Made by a program: the position numbers and the translations under genes. From NCBI RefSeq assembly GCF_000499845.2, contig NC_023758.2, positions 480,811 to 544,810 of the forward strand: a stretch of DNA of 64,000 nucleotides. Reading direction: 5' to 3'. Shown here piece by piece: positions 38,457-50,750 of the stretch; the stretch's first letter is position 1, and each line of letters opens with the position of its first letter. The notes beneath the pieces were generated by a model. It made no database searches and was not told the DNA's origin. It saw only the letters and a program-made list of their open reading frames with translations. The DNA comes from Phaseolus vulgaris. Lineage: Eukaryota > Streptophyta > Magnoliopsida > Fabales > Fabaceae.

Positions 38457-38759
38457 ATGGGATTACTGTGGTGGCGGAAGGAGAATAAACCCAAAGACCC
38501 ATCCTCATCAATTCCCAATTCCAAAGCCCTAGACGCCACCAAACCCCTCCTTCAGGCCCCAGGCATGAACGGCGCCGTCGAGGTTCCCCGACCACCCAAC
38601 GTCACCGTCTCCATTTTCGAGTTCGGCTCCGTCGCCGCCTCCAACGACAAGGTCACGCTCGCCGGCTACTGCCCCGTATCCGAAGACCTCGAGCCCTGCC
38701 GCTGGGAGATCCTCCCCACAACTCAGTCCAACGCGCCTCAGTTTCGCGTAGTTTTTTGA
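38457..38759 (+). CDS. uncharacterised plant protein of 100 residues, copy B
   Basis: Same length, start and end as the protein at 5931-6233; differences are confined to PLLQAPGMNG (against PLPESPAMNG) and LPTTQSN (against LPAAQSN). About nine base changes separate the two coding regions, and six change the protein. The FEFGSV..LEPCRWEILP domain is identical. The gene is divergent from the PPR gene, whose start is 543 bp upstream, and convergent with VPS55. Given its gene neighbours, copy B is probably the ancestral location. Function unknown. Confidence 0.72.
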   Translation: MGLLWWRKENKPKDPSSSIPNSKALDATKPLLQAPGMNGAVEVPRPPNVTVSIFEFGSVAASNDKVTLAGYCPVSEDLEPCRWEILPTTQSNAPQFRVVF

Positions 38760-40318
38760 TCTGATCACTCTCTCTTCTACTCATGTTTATGGGATTCAAC
38801 TTTATCTACTTTTTGCTATAAAACCACCTTCGAGTTACTTTAAACGAAATCTCTCGTACTTTTTTCTATCTCTCTTTTCGTTTGGTCCTGCCAATTTCGT
38901 TAACATTGATATGGATGCATGTTATATTCTCAGGTTCATGAAATGCCACTGTTAATTTTTTTGCATCAAAGTCCCACAATTAGGGTTCCATCATAAATAT
39001 GACATTGGTTCATTCAAATTACTATATGTGTCTTGGTTTACTGTGAGAGCTGCGTAATCTGGCATAAGGATCGATGATATTGGTAATGATTTGGATTTGT
39101 AGAAAACAAGGAATTATGGTTTTAAATGGGTTTGAAAACTAAAGTGTTCCCCTGTTTTTTTGGGAGGATATTGCAGTGACCATGTTCATAGACAGACACC
39201 AGTTTCCTCCATCTTATTATGTTGCCCTCAACTTAGTATGCAGTGATTCATTCTCTGAATTTTAATTTACTCATTTTCTGCTGTGGGCATATTAGATGTA
39301 CTGCTTCTGTGGTTGTTGAATATACCCAAACTGCAGTGGCAAAGTAAGCTCTTCGCTTTATTTGGTGCAATAATCGGTGTTTAGATTTAAGCCATAGTTG
39401 CAGTAAGAAAACAATTCTGTCTTTACTTCCAACTCCTTCAAATCAGACATTCATTGTCTATAAAATTAATAACAACAACGTCCTTAGATTTTAGGTCCGT
39501 CGTAACCTTAATAGTCTATGGTACTTATTTTAAGCTCATATGGTTAAGTTTGGAACACAACTTTTGGGCTAAAAGCAAAGAAGGAAGAAAAGATATGCAT
39601 TCTACCCTCTTGCGATCTTGAATTTTTGGCATGCTGGTTGCATTAGCATAGCATTTGCCCGTGATTAGTTCTATCTTTCTTTACTAAGATTATTAAACTT
39701 TGATTAAAGATACTCAATCTTCTGTATTTCATGCTCTAACAAGTCGTTGACGCTATCCATGACTATTACCATTAATCAATTGTTTCTGGAGACTGACAGA
39801 CTTCAATAACGTTATAAGCAAACATTAATACAAATGTCATCAAGTTTGTATTTGTAATCACAAACACGATTGTGGATGTTTTGCTTTTTTGGTTTTTTAT
39901 GAGGATTGAAGAATTCGGTATACGTTGAAATCTGGCTATTGTAAGCTGAATTTTGGATATTGTAAGTGCTGCGAATCTGGTTTCCTTTATATTTTAATGG
40001 AATTGGCTAAAAAAACGTAAAGATAAAAACTTGTTTACATTCAGAAATGATTTTGAGATATCTTAGAAAAATAACTTTTACGAAGTAAAACTTTTTTTAT
40101 ATAACGAAAACCGCACTTAGTTAACACAATAAGAACACGAACAAAAGCCGTCTTAGTTACAGACAATAAATACACATTTGACTGAAAGCTACTCTACAAT
40201 TGGGTGAGTCAACAAATCATTGTTAAAAGCAAATATGCTGTAGTGAAAGTCACAATGCAAGAAAAGCAATAGCACACGAAAGGAACAAATTCATTTTTAC
40301 AATGAAGCAAATCTCGTC

Positions 40319-41100
40319 TCAGAGGATACTGTACTCATCTTCATCACTCATCCAAAGGTAACATATTATGGTCAATCCAAACACGAAGTAGGAAGAAAGT
40401 TCCATTGCAAAGGCTCCCCAACCAATAACCCCTGCATGCTTCAATATGCTTGGAATGGCAATGCCTCCCACGGTTGAGGCTCCGGTCAAGAACTTGGTAA
40501 AATTCACCCAGCTGCTTCATCATTCACAAAACCACAAAACAAAAAGTTGGAAGATTAGTCCACCATCTTGACTTTCTTTTCTGATAAAATTCTGATCTAA
40601 CTTGAATCAGACTGATTTAACAAGTTGTATGATAGAAGTTTTATGATTATACAAGAGTTCACCTATTATCAGATTCAGAGAATATAGAGTCATCAGACCC
40701 CGCAAAGAACAATAAAGGCATTGGAAGAAGCACATATGTCAACACTGCAAGAAAAAAAAAACAAGGGGATGTTCTTGTCACATAACAACCCCATCAATCA
40801 AAAGAATGAAAATATAGTACAGTGGAATCAAATTTCAAAGGTGCTTTATCTCACCACTTAGCATCGGCCACCAATTATTATACAAGGCACATGCCTGACA
40901 AATAACACAGATGACAGATGTAAGTAAAAAGTGGCATTTTTACTAATAAGTTACCATCTATTTCTGCATGTATAAATAAAAAAAAAGAAGGTAATACTAA
41001 CCAAAACTTGCAAGACGATTCCCCCAGAGACCAAAATTGCCAATGAAAGAAGCTTCCCTGTGTTCAAACAGGTACGTATATACCCTGGTAAGTCTGACAT
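40319..41100 (-). CDS. VPS55: VPS55 / leptin-receptor-overlapping-transcript-like membrane protein
   Basis: Small endosomal membrane protein; with VPS68 it acts in traffic from late endosome to vacuole. Four coding exons on the minus strand: 41100-41002, 40894-40855, 40744-40663 and 40511-40319, giving 137 residues. Four hydrophobic segments are evident: LSLAILVSGGIVLQVLACALY, LTYVLLPMPLLFFAG, the stretch SILKHAGVIGWGAFAM and SSYFVFGLTIICYLWM. The family signatures NNWWPML, SWVNFTKFLTGASTVGGIAIP and the acidic end DEDEYSIL are present. The start MSDLPGYIRTCLNTGK is the usual one. A leader intron of about 0.9 kb is likely: a donor at about 42062 (minus, CACAG/GTACC) and an acceptor at about 41140 separate a non-coding first exon. 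The duplicate region at 5.9-8.2 kb has lost this gene. Confidence 0.94.
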
Positions 41101-42725
41101 CTCCAAGTCACCTCCTCATGTCATAGGGAGTAATAACTGAAGCAAGAAAATCATCAGCACCAGACTACAAGAGCATTTGATCAGAACAAAAATTAATAAA
41201 TAAACAACTCCAATCAATACGTGATAAATGAGATGGAGTTAAACAAAAGTAACAACATGTGTTCAGTGTATGTCTGGATTCACTTTCAAACATTCAAAAC
41301 CCATTGAAATACTACTAACTTGTGTTAACTTGTGTTGACAGAGTTTTATTACTAGCTTGCTCATAGAATAGAAGCATCCAAACATAAATCAGTAACCATA
41401 ATCAATTTGTAAACTTTCATCAAACTCAAAAGTTTGACTTTACAGCATCACAATAAATTCACACAATTTGCATAAGAAACGTAATTTATTCTACCACAAT
41501 CTATATCCCAAGAGATCACCCCCTGTTTAACATCTTTCAACATACTTTTACAAACCTAACCATATCTTAGAAATTGAGACCTAACATGAAATGATCAATT
41601 GACCTAAAAGGCTCAAACTAAGCGTACGGAATATTGCAGTTTCCAATTGCTATCATGGTAGTGTTTACATAACCATGTCCATAATCAATTCAAAACAACA
41701 CTATCCCCAATTTCGATTAATCGGATGAAATAGCGCAGTAAATATATCTACCATACATTCATAAAATACTCCAATAAACCACAGACATCTAACAACTAAA
41801 AAACCTGCAGAAACTCTCGCCTTGTCATATAAAGAAATGAAAATTTAAATCAAACGAGGAAATTAATTGGACAAAAATCCAGAAGAAAAAGCTCATCCAA
41901 GAGACTAATAGTTAAAGAAATAGCAATTTCCCTGATAATAATACACGAGATGAGATGAAAAAATGGGTTGAAGCAACGAAGAGCGTGGGTAGGTAGGGTG
42001 TGAAACAAACATGGATATGGTAAAACTTCAAATTGACGCAAGAATTGCTAAGAAAATTGGTACCTGTGATTTAGATTTGTGTCCTGAACACTGTTGCTGA
42101 AGCTCAATGTTAATTGAATTCTGAAACTGCAAGAAACCCACACCATCTCGGGTATATAGGAATCAGCGGTCCAATCCTAATAGAAAGATCCTGGTTCCTC
42201 TTTTTTTCTTTTTCTTTCTTTCATCAATAACACTTTCAAATTTTAATCTTAAGGGTTTGTTTGTTACTTGTTTTAATTTTAATTTTTTTAGAAAGTAAAA
42301 GTAAAAAAATGTATATTAAAAGTTAAATGGTTGATATTTTGTCAAATTATGTTTATCATTAACAAAATCAATTTGTTAAAAGTTTAATAATAAGTTTATA
42401 GAGTGTTTGGTGTGGTTATTGATATTTAAAAAATCAAAATATTTAACTAGAAATTTTTTTCTTACTAATTCCTAAGTATTATTAATTTTTTTATGAGAAC
42501 AAAATATTGCTAAAAACATTTATCTAATTTTTTAAATATTAAATAGTTATAGAATAGGCGCAAATATCTATATGTAAACATGGTATCTCTTTATATATGT
42601 TCGAATGATCTCTTCTCATAATGAGAATGTATATAATCTCATTTCGGTTGGTTTCGGTATAGAATGAACTTAGAATCATGGAATTGACTCGATCATCAAA
42701 TACAATAAAATAAAATACAATTCTG

Positions 42726-42728
<3 letters not shown>

Positions 42729-42759
<31 letters not shown>
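42729..42759. repeat. (TA)n microsatellite
   Basis: About 15 TA units with no interruption. Confidence 0.95.
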
Positions 42760-42764
<5 letters not shown>

Positions 42765-42849
42765 ATGTACCTTATGTGGGAGGGAAGATGACTCGACATC
42801 ACACATTCTAATTTTGTGTAAGGTATCTTCTGCAGTTTGAAATATGTAC

Positions 42850-43117
42850 AATAGTTGGCTTGGGATTAGCTTGGTGTTTCATAATGATAATTAATCATTT
42901 TAAGCAATTTTCCTGCATATGCTTTAATAAAAAAGGTAATAGTTTATGGAAAAGTCTATGTGTTTCAGTGTTATGGTGTATCTGGAAACATAGAAACATG
43001 GTCATTTTTAATCAAGCAAAGATTAATGCTGAGAAAATTCTTACCATGACACAAATCCAATCATGGACATGGATGAAACACAAGGTAAGGAAAGCTAAGT
43101 TCTTTTTCTCTGATTGA
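42850..43117 (+). mobile_element. C-terminal remnant of a LINE-type reverse transcriptase gene
   Basis: The frame reads WKSLCVSVLWCIWKHRNMVIF, then AEKILTMTQIQSWTWMKHK, the conserved end region (zf-RVT-type tail) of plant non-LTR retrotransposon proteins. The rest of the element is missing. It lies just outside the edge of duplication copy B and directly after a microsatellite. Confidence 0.7.
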
Positions 43118-43702
43118 ATTTTATCTCTTCTTATTTGCATTAACACGACGACAAAATAATTTGTTTGGTATAAAAACATCAAATGCAATTATGTTTGATT
43201 ATTATCTGTTTGTTTTTGGTGGTTTTGAATTTAATCTCATTGTATAGGTTATTACCGTCAATAGTTTTGATTTTGCTTTAACACGAGTTGATGTCACAAG
43301 GATATATAAGTACCAAACAGTCGGACAATCAAGGACGGGTGGAAGCAAACTAATCGTCTCCCATTTTTAATTTAATTAATTTATTCTTTGCAAAAAAAAT
43401 GTTAAAATTAGTCACTTTCTATTTTTTAAGATAAAATCTTATTTACTTTTTAAATAGTTTGCACGAATTATTTTATTTCTACTATTGTAATTTATGATAA
43501 TAAATAAGTTTTTGAAATTTGATAATCTGTTTCTAAGAGAGAACCAAAACATTTGTTTATGCTAAATTTAAGATTAAGACTAATACAGTAATTAAGCTTA
43601 ACTCAGTATTGTAAGAGTTTTTTTTCTTTTTCTTTTTTCTTTGAAAGAAAGAGTGAAGAAGTAGAAGAAGCTGGTGTTTGGAGCGATGGTGTGTTTGGAA
43701 AC

Positions 43703-46700
43703 ATGAAGCAGAATCGGCGAAGGGAGTGTTTGTCTAATTCGATTCCAGATAGTTCAGGCATTGGTGCGAAATCGTTGATGGGAAGAGAACCCCCTCAGAA
43801 TTTGTTACCCTCCAAACACGACTTACCGAGATTGGTTCTCGTGCTCGCACTCGCATCGCTAGTTGCTTGGACCTGCAATTTCCTCTTTACCTCTCTCCTT
43901 CGTTCCCCTTCCAAACCCTTTTGCGACACCAATTTCCACTCCCCCGATTACTTTCCTGGTATCTCCCTCTCTCTCTCTATTTCGTTTGCTTCTGTTTTGT
44001 TGTTTTCATGCCTTTCATATGATTCTGTTCTGTTTGTTAATTTACCCATTGTTCGACCTTATGATTTACCATCTTCTTCCAACTAACTCTGCAACTCAAG
44101 AAGCCACTGGGTTTTGGTTGTTGAATTTAACTCTGGTTTAGTGAATTTCCCGTGCCACTGAACGATGAATCATACATGCCTAGTCTCTGTGTATTCTCTG
44201 GGTGATTTTATTTTTCATTTTTTATTTTTTGTTTATTTCAATTGTGCTCTTTTCTCTATTGAAGAAGAAAGCATACTAGAGAGAGGGAATGGATTCCGCT
44301 TAAAAAGAAAATTAGAGTGAGATGGCCTTCTTTTTTCAGGGCTGAATACTTTAAGGATAGAACAGTGGATAGTTGTTGCTAACAATGATGAACAAATTCA
44401 TCTGATTTTTTTATTTTTTTTTTGAATTATATCATGGCTTTTTGCATGGGTGTTCATTTCTTATTTAATTTTGATTTTTGTTGTTATACATTGTTTTGTT
44501 CTTTTATTTGTTTTGGTAGGACGCAGATTACTTTCTAATGCGAGCCTCGTTCAATGTTTGTCTGCTTCGTATTACCTCTAATAATTTTCTTGGAAGTTCA
44601 TTCTCTGGGGCCTTGTGTTATCAATCAAATTTTGTAGTCTCAACTTTGCAAACTATATGCATCTTGTGAGGTTTCTACTGACTGGGAATTGTTACAGATG
44701 CTTGTGAACCTTGTCCAAGTAATGGAGAATGCAATGATGGAAAGTTAGAATGCCTTCAGGGTTACCAAAGGCATGGGAACTTGTGTGTAGAAGATGGAGA
44801 TATTAGTCAATCAGCTCGAAAGATTGTATGTGTCTATATTTTTTTATATTTAAATAGTGGCTTACTATTTCTTGAACTAAATACAGTCTATTATTTTTCC
44901 TTGTTCTTTTGCATTTTCTTTATATCTTTCTGATTGACCTTTGACTTTGACCATAGGTGGAGAGAGTGGAACGTCACCTGTGTGAGGGATATGCTCAATT
45001 TTTGTGCAGTGGAACCGGACCAATGTGGGTTAGTTTTCTCGTGTTTAACCCTTGGAGTTTGCAGTTTACTTGTATTTATTTATGTTTGGCTGTATACATT
45101 ACTGCTTGAGTTGTTCTTAGTTCTGCTGATTTCAACTTCCTTTTGTATTTCAATCTCAGGTCCCCGAGGATGTTTTGTGGAATCATTTTCAGCCGGTGGA
45201 AAATGTCAAAGTGGACAATGCTCTTCATAATTATACAAAACAAAGGGCAGTTGAAACAATGGGGAAATTATTGGAGACGAGATTAAACAACTCTCATGGG
45301 TATATCATCTCTATTCCGTTTTAATCAAGTCAACAGTGACTATTAGTTACATGTTTCCAAAGAGGCTTAAACTTCTGCTTATTATGTCACTTTCGAGTTA
45401 TGTCTCATACAGGATGAAGGAGTTTAAGTGTCCAGATCTACTGGCAGTGCATTACAAGCCGTATACCTGCTGTATTCGTCAGTGGGTCTCCCAGCATATT
45501 CTAGTTGTTTTGCCCATTTGTGCCATGGTATCTGTTTTTTAAAGACATACTTTAATGCATATATTTCTGTCATGGATGAGTAAACAAGTTGATTGTGTTG
45601 AGATTTAACAGCTTGTTGGATGCATAACTTTGTTCTGGAGTATTCGACGGAAACTGTCCATGTCAAGAAGAGTTGAGGAGCTTTACGACAAGGTACAGTG
45701 GGACACATACAAAGGCATATATAGACACAAGGGATTATTACATGTTTCATTGATGATTTCACCCAATAACAAGTGTGATTTCAAGTAGTGATGGGAATGC
45801 CTTCGATTAAGAATGTGTATACATGCATGCCTACACACATATATATAGAAGCTCACAAGTATATTGCAATAGAGTATTTTTGTTAGTTGAATTCACAAAA
45901 TAGTACCCAATTTTAGAAGGTAGTTCTGTGTAAAGTGACCATAGGGTTCAAATGCCCCAATTTGATATATTATAGTTCTGTAGTTTTAGATGAGTGAAGA
46001 AATATCATACTCTCTAGTTTTTGTTATTAGAGTTTGGATAAACTAGGATTTTGATCAATGCAGTAGACCGTTACTCAGACAGTAAAATCAGTTGAATGTG
46101 TTTTTCAAATAAATATATAAAAAATCTGACTTTTGGCTCCCTTTAACTACAGTTACATTTATATCTGTTGTGCACAGGTTTTTTTACTGAATGACTAATT
46201 GCATCTTTATTCTGATTTTATATCTGTTCAAAATTTCTTTGTTACTGATGTTTTAGGTCTGTGAAATACTTGAAGATAATGCATTGACATCAAAGAGTGC
46301 AAATGGTGAATGTGAACCCTGGTTTGTTGCTTCTAGGTTACGTGATCACCTGCTTTTGCCAAGAGAGCGGAAGAACCCTTTATTATGGAGAAAGGTAGTT
46401 CCAGAGCTATTTTGAAAGCCATTCCACTTGATTACCCTGTTTTATTGTAATAATAATTAATCAATCACGGAAGCAGAACAAGCTAATTCATTTTGTCTGG
46501 ATTAGCTGACACCATCATAGTTATTAGAATCTTATTACTTCCAATTCAAATCTTACGATTTGATACAATTTGGATGCCTGTTGATTTGTATCGTAAGATG
46601 AATTTTAAGTGTCTTTGTATATGCCATTCTTGAAGATTTCAGCAAGGACAAAGTCATACTTAAGGCATATCCTTGTAAATCAGCGAAATTGTTTATTTTC

Positions 46701-47264
46701 TCTTTTTCATTCCACTTACTGATTGATGAATCTTTGACCCCAACTATCTTTTAGAGTGCTGTTGATGAAATCACTTTTTTCCTGTAATTAAAGTTAAATG
46801 TCAATGGGTTTTTAAATTAACTAAACGAATGATTGATCTTATAAAAACTTTGTTGGGATCACAGGTAGAAGAATTGGTTCAAGAAGATTCGCGAATAGAT
46901 TGCTATCCAAAGTTGGTGAAGGGTGAATCAAAAGTGGTATGGGAATGGCAAGGTACATGCGTGTGCTGGCAATATCATGAAATCTATTCCATCCAGTAAT
47001 GCGAGCAATTTAATATACTGATAAAATTCTGATGAATTGCTGAGAGGCAGTCTTTTCTTTTCAGCTAATATTCTTATTACTTCTATCAATTATTTCTAGT
47101 GATTTATATTTTTGTTTACCTCATATTCTACAGTTGAAGGCTCTTTGAGTGTCTCAAAGATGAAGAAAAGAAGAGATGCAAGCAAAACAAGGATCAACGA
47201 AAGCATGGATCTGAATCAACGACAACATCCTGAAGTGAAAACAGGTCAGTGGTTGTCTTACTAA
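43703..47264 (+). CDS. MSC (Man1-Src1p-C-terminal) domain membrane protein
   Basis: Nuclear-envelope-type protein related to the lumenal/C-terminal part of Man1/Src1; the plant form lacks a LEM domain. Nine exons: 43703-43958, 44698-44825, 44957-45028, 45160-45299, 45413-45527, 45612-45692, 46257-46394, 46865-46952 and 47134-47264, giving about 382 residues. One membrane span lies at about residues 43-66 (LVLVLALASLVAWTCNFLF) and a second at about 228-248 (ILVVLPICAMLVGCITLFWSI). Between them is a Cys-rich module (CEPCPSNGECNDGKLECLQGY) and the MSC region. A basic tail (KMKKRRDASKTR) follows ELVQEDSRID. The last exon is read through to TAA at 47264; a splice at 47245 into an exon near 47481 is possible instead. 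A seven-codon upstream frame, ATG at 43686, overlaps the main start. Confidence 0.85.
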
Positions 47265-49008
47265 TATCTGCTTTAAAATCATGCTTGTTTCCTGATGTAG
47301 TAAAATTGATTTGTTGTAGAGCCTGTGGAACCACTTTTTTGATTTGGAGACACCTCATAACAGTGACTAGTACTTCCCTTGTAAATTACGATGGCCAAAA
47401 CTAGAGTTTTCCCTGAAGTCCTGTCATACCTTCTTTGTACAAAGAAAGCTGGGTAAAGCTTATCTTGTCTATGTTTACAGCAGCAGAGGGCAATATATGC
47501 GGCATTGGTTGTCAGTTTGACCTGCATTTTTTATCAAGCATTTTTTTACCAAAACGAGTATTGATTCATGAGACCTGCATGCTTATTATGAAACGTGCTT
47601 ATAGCTTAGGTAGGAAAATAACTCCTTTATCCAATTGACGGCTAGCCAACTAGTAATGTAATTATGCTAACTAGATTTAAGTATGCATTTTTTTGAAAGA
47701 CAATCCAAAATATTAAAGCATATAAATAAAGGAATGATATGATATTGTTGTAGAGTTAAGGCATATGAATGTGCTACTATGTCACTACATATGAATTCTC
47801 CTGGTCCTTTATATTTCCGGAGATTGCTTATACCATCTGCTCCTTAATTTTTGAATTTGCCTTTTTTATTGGTTTTTCTGTCTGTTTGCTCCCAAGATAC
47901 ACTGATCTTGATATTTTAATATGGAACTCATTAATCTCAGATAAACCCGTCCACCTCTATACCTCCTCTCATCCTGATATCAATCGTGAAAAGTCGATTT
48001 TAACCTTTTAAATAATCATAAATAAAACATAATTTTACATTTTTAAATAATCTTAGGTGTACTTTGCACCGTTCTTTCAATTGCACACCTTCCCTGAAAG
48101 AGCAATTTTATCATTTGCATTATCAAATGATAAAATAAATTTGTTACATTATTAAAAAGTTAAAATTCAATACATGTTAAAGTCATGATTCATGTTAGTT
48201 ATAGTGGGAAACATTATTAATATTATTAGATATTTTGAAAAAGAAGACACTATTTTTCACTATAATTAGAAATAATTAGAAATGTATTGTTCAAATTAAA
48301 AAAAAATATATAGAGATGTAGGTGGAGGGTATGCAGAGGCAGAAAGAACCTTATTATACAACCCGTAATGTTTAAGAATTTGTTTTGTCATTATTCTTTT
48401 CACACATCTACACTCAAGCTACTCTTAATAATTTTAAATCTTCTTTCGTTAAAAACGAGGAACCTTCTTATATTTATATTTGTACTCTCCTTTTCACTCG
48501 TATATTTGTTTCTCTTTAATCAGCTCATAATTCAAGAGGTTTTCTTTTCTTAATTTTAGCCACCGTTCAATATCTAAACAAAATATTAAGCATAACACCA
48601 TATTTGTACATCATTAATAAAACAATCTTCTATTAATTACATTATTCTTCTACACGTTTTTTATTCTACAACAACAAAAAACATAGTTGTGATTTTAAGC
48701 ACCTTGCCTTTTCTCTCGTTTAATATTGTTTAAATATTTTACAGCAATATTAAAGAAGTACTGGATTAAATATACTTATGTAATGAAACGTGTATTTTAA
48801 AGCAAATAAAATATAATTATTTTTAAGCCAAGCCTGTTTTTTCAGCATAAGACTTGGTATGCTTCTTTGCAAGACTAATGAAAAATGTAAAAGTTAAGCA
48901 AAGTATTAAGCAAACATTATATTTTGAGTATAAAATTTCATTCGGATGTTACTAATTTGTGTAGTGAATGTGTAATTAAATAAGAAACTACAAATAACTT
49001 AAACAAAA
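47265..49008. other. 3' flank of the MSC gene and intergenic
   Basis: May contain a 3' UTR intron or an alternative last exon near 47481-47638. Otherwise AT-rich sequence with no recognisable feature. Confidence 0.45.
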
Positions 49009-49081
49009 GCCCGTCTAGCTCAGTTGGTAGAGCGCAAGGCTCTTAACCTTGTGGTCGTGGGTTCGAGCCCCACGGTGGGCG
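49009..49081 (+). tRNA. tRNA-Lys(CTT): tRNA-Lys (anticodon CTT)
   Basis: A 73-base cloverleaf. The acceptor stem GCCCGTC pairs with GGTGGGC. The D arm is GCTCAGTTGGTAGAGC. The anticodon stem CAAGG/CCTTG encloses the loop CTCTTAA (anticodon CTT). The T arm is GTGGG-TTCGAGC-CCCAC. The A-box and B-box (GTTCGAGCC) are canonical, there is no intron, and CCA is not encoded, as in nuclear genes. A run of T follows at once. Confidence 0.98.
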
Positions 49082-49089
49082 TTTTATAT

Positions 49090-49098
49090 TTTTTTTTT
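49090..49098 (+). terminator. RNA polymerase III terminator of tRNA-Lys
   Basis: TTTTATATTTTTTTTTATTTTT follows the tRNA within 20 bp. The long T run is a typical Pol III stop. Confidence 0.75.
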
Positions 49099-49799
49099 AT
49101 TTTTGGTTTTTCACAGTTTCACTTTAATTACACATGCATGGAGCTATGAGCTTTTAATTTTTTTTTTAGCTCTTTATTACTATCACTCAAATGAAATGAA
49201 CATAGTTCTCAGTTTCAATTTATTACTACCTGTTTCGAATCTCAAATAGACGAACAACAATAAAAATACTTTTGTTTAAATGAACAAAATGAAGAAGAAT
49301 GAACAAAATGAAGAAGAAAAACAGTGAAAGATTATTTTAAATTATTTCCACGAATGGAAAAAAGGTGGATGAAAATAAATTAATTAAATGGTTTTTTTAT
49401 TATACTGATAAAAAAAATTATATTTTTCTATTTGGTATTTCTTTCTCTTGATAAAAATTGATTTACTATTCTTTCAAAATTTTGTATATTTTAAAAACGA
49501 TAAAAATATTTTATATCGTAACCATTTTCAGGGTTAAAAAAAGAAAGAAACCAGTTTTCATGTTATAAAAAAATCTTCATTTCCCTTCTATTTTAACAAT
49601 AAATAATTAGTGAAAATTAATTTCTCTCATCTCTTTCTTTCCTACTCGTAATATTTTTATTAAATTTTACCAATTACAGGAAATATACATATTAAAAAAT
49701 GTATATATTTGTGTACTTCTTTTTCTCTTAATTAAACCATGTATTAAAGAGAATTTGATCTAACTATTGTAACCTATATGTAACCTATATAGCTTAAAC

Positions 49800-50220
49800 A
49801 TTTTGACACATATACTAATACGACACGGATACGGAGATACATATAATTTTTTAAAATGTAGGATACGGAGACACAAATCTATATATTATATAATTATAAA
49901 TTATATAAATTCATAATAAATATTTAAATATTTATGTGTTTCAGTTTTTTTTTAGCAGACAAATATTTTTCATGACTAGTTCAAAAGGATTTGTTCCTTA
50001 TTTTTATAATCATACTAAAAATTTATACAATAAATTTGAGTTTTTAGAAAATTAATGTGTTTTTTATTTTTAAAATTGTGTTAGAATCGTGTTAGAATCG
50101 TGTTAGAATTGTCAGAAATCAAACAAATACTTTTTAAATTGGACACTTATCCGATACGTGTCCTATGAGTGTCTTTCAATTATTGATGTATGATACGTGT
50201 GTCCGACACGAACACATTAT
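49800..50220. repeat. possible inverted-repeat element with GACACG-rich ends
   Basis: The left end reads ATACGACACGGATACGGAGA. The right end contains TCCGATACGTGTCC and GATACGTGTGTCCGACACG, partly the inverse of the left. The AT-rich interior codes for nothing. It resembles the GACACG-type repeat often scattered in plant genomes. The ends have diverged and no target duplication was identified. Confidence 0.4.
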
Positions 50221-50750
50221 TTAATAGATTGTAACTTTTAAATTATGACGTAAAACACATGAAAATATTAAAATTATAATCTTGTGTTATTTTTTTTTCC
50301 ACGGTATTGAATCAACTTTAGTGGTTCAAAATCACACACATGGATATTATATATGTGTTATACTTGTATCACTTCCAATCACAGAAACATGTTAATTATA
50401 TCTGTTATGACTCATCAATTCTATACCCAAAACCAGACTAATTTTATATTATATTCCCAACATAATGGACATGATGAGTATTGTGCAAATAATGAAAGGT
50501 TTGATATGTGGGATTATTTCCTAATCGAACCAAACAAAACTGAAACCAAACACAAGATTAAAAAAATATCTTCTGTTGGAAATGACAAATGTGGTTCTCA
50601 AGCAAAGTGGCAAAAGAAAAGAAGTTGAAATTATGAGCACAATGAAAAGCAGAAGGTAAAGATGTGGCAATAAATCAACCAAACAAACAAGGTTCTTTTG
50701 TTAAATTCATAATTGAACATGTGATTAATCATAACATGTTTACTGATAGT

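Larger units (their letters stand above)
38395..42440. repeat. segmental duplication, copy B (partner 5875-8225)
   Basis: Holds the second 100-codon gene and the VPS55 gene on the opposite strand. Similarity to copy A is about 97% over 38432-39231 and clearly lower, with many indels, from there to 42440. Copy A lacks the part corresponding to the VPS55 coding exons. Copy B lacks the MITE and LINE tail found in A. Confidence 0.8.

Noticed and set aside
43863..44141. Second open frame overlapping exon 1 of the MSC gene
   Set aside because: A frame-shifted shadow of the coding exon and its intron, without family similarity.
47435..47638. Open frame after the MSC gene as a definite last exon
   Set aside because: An acceptor exists near 47480 and the frame is open, but the peptide has no recognisable similarity, and the preceding exon reads to a stop at 47264 without it. 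Left as an alternative.
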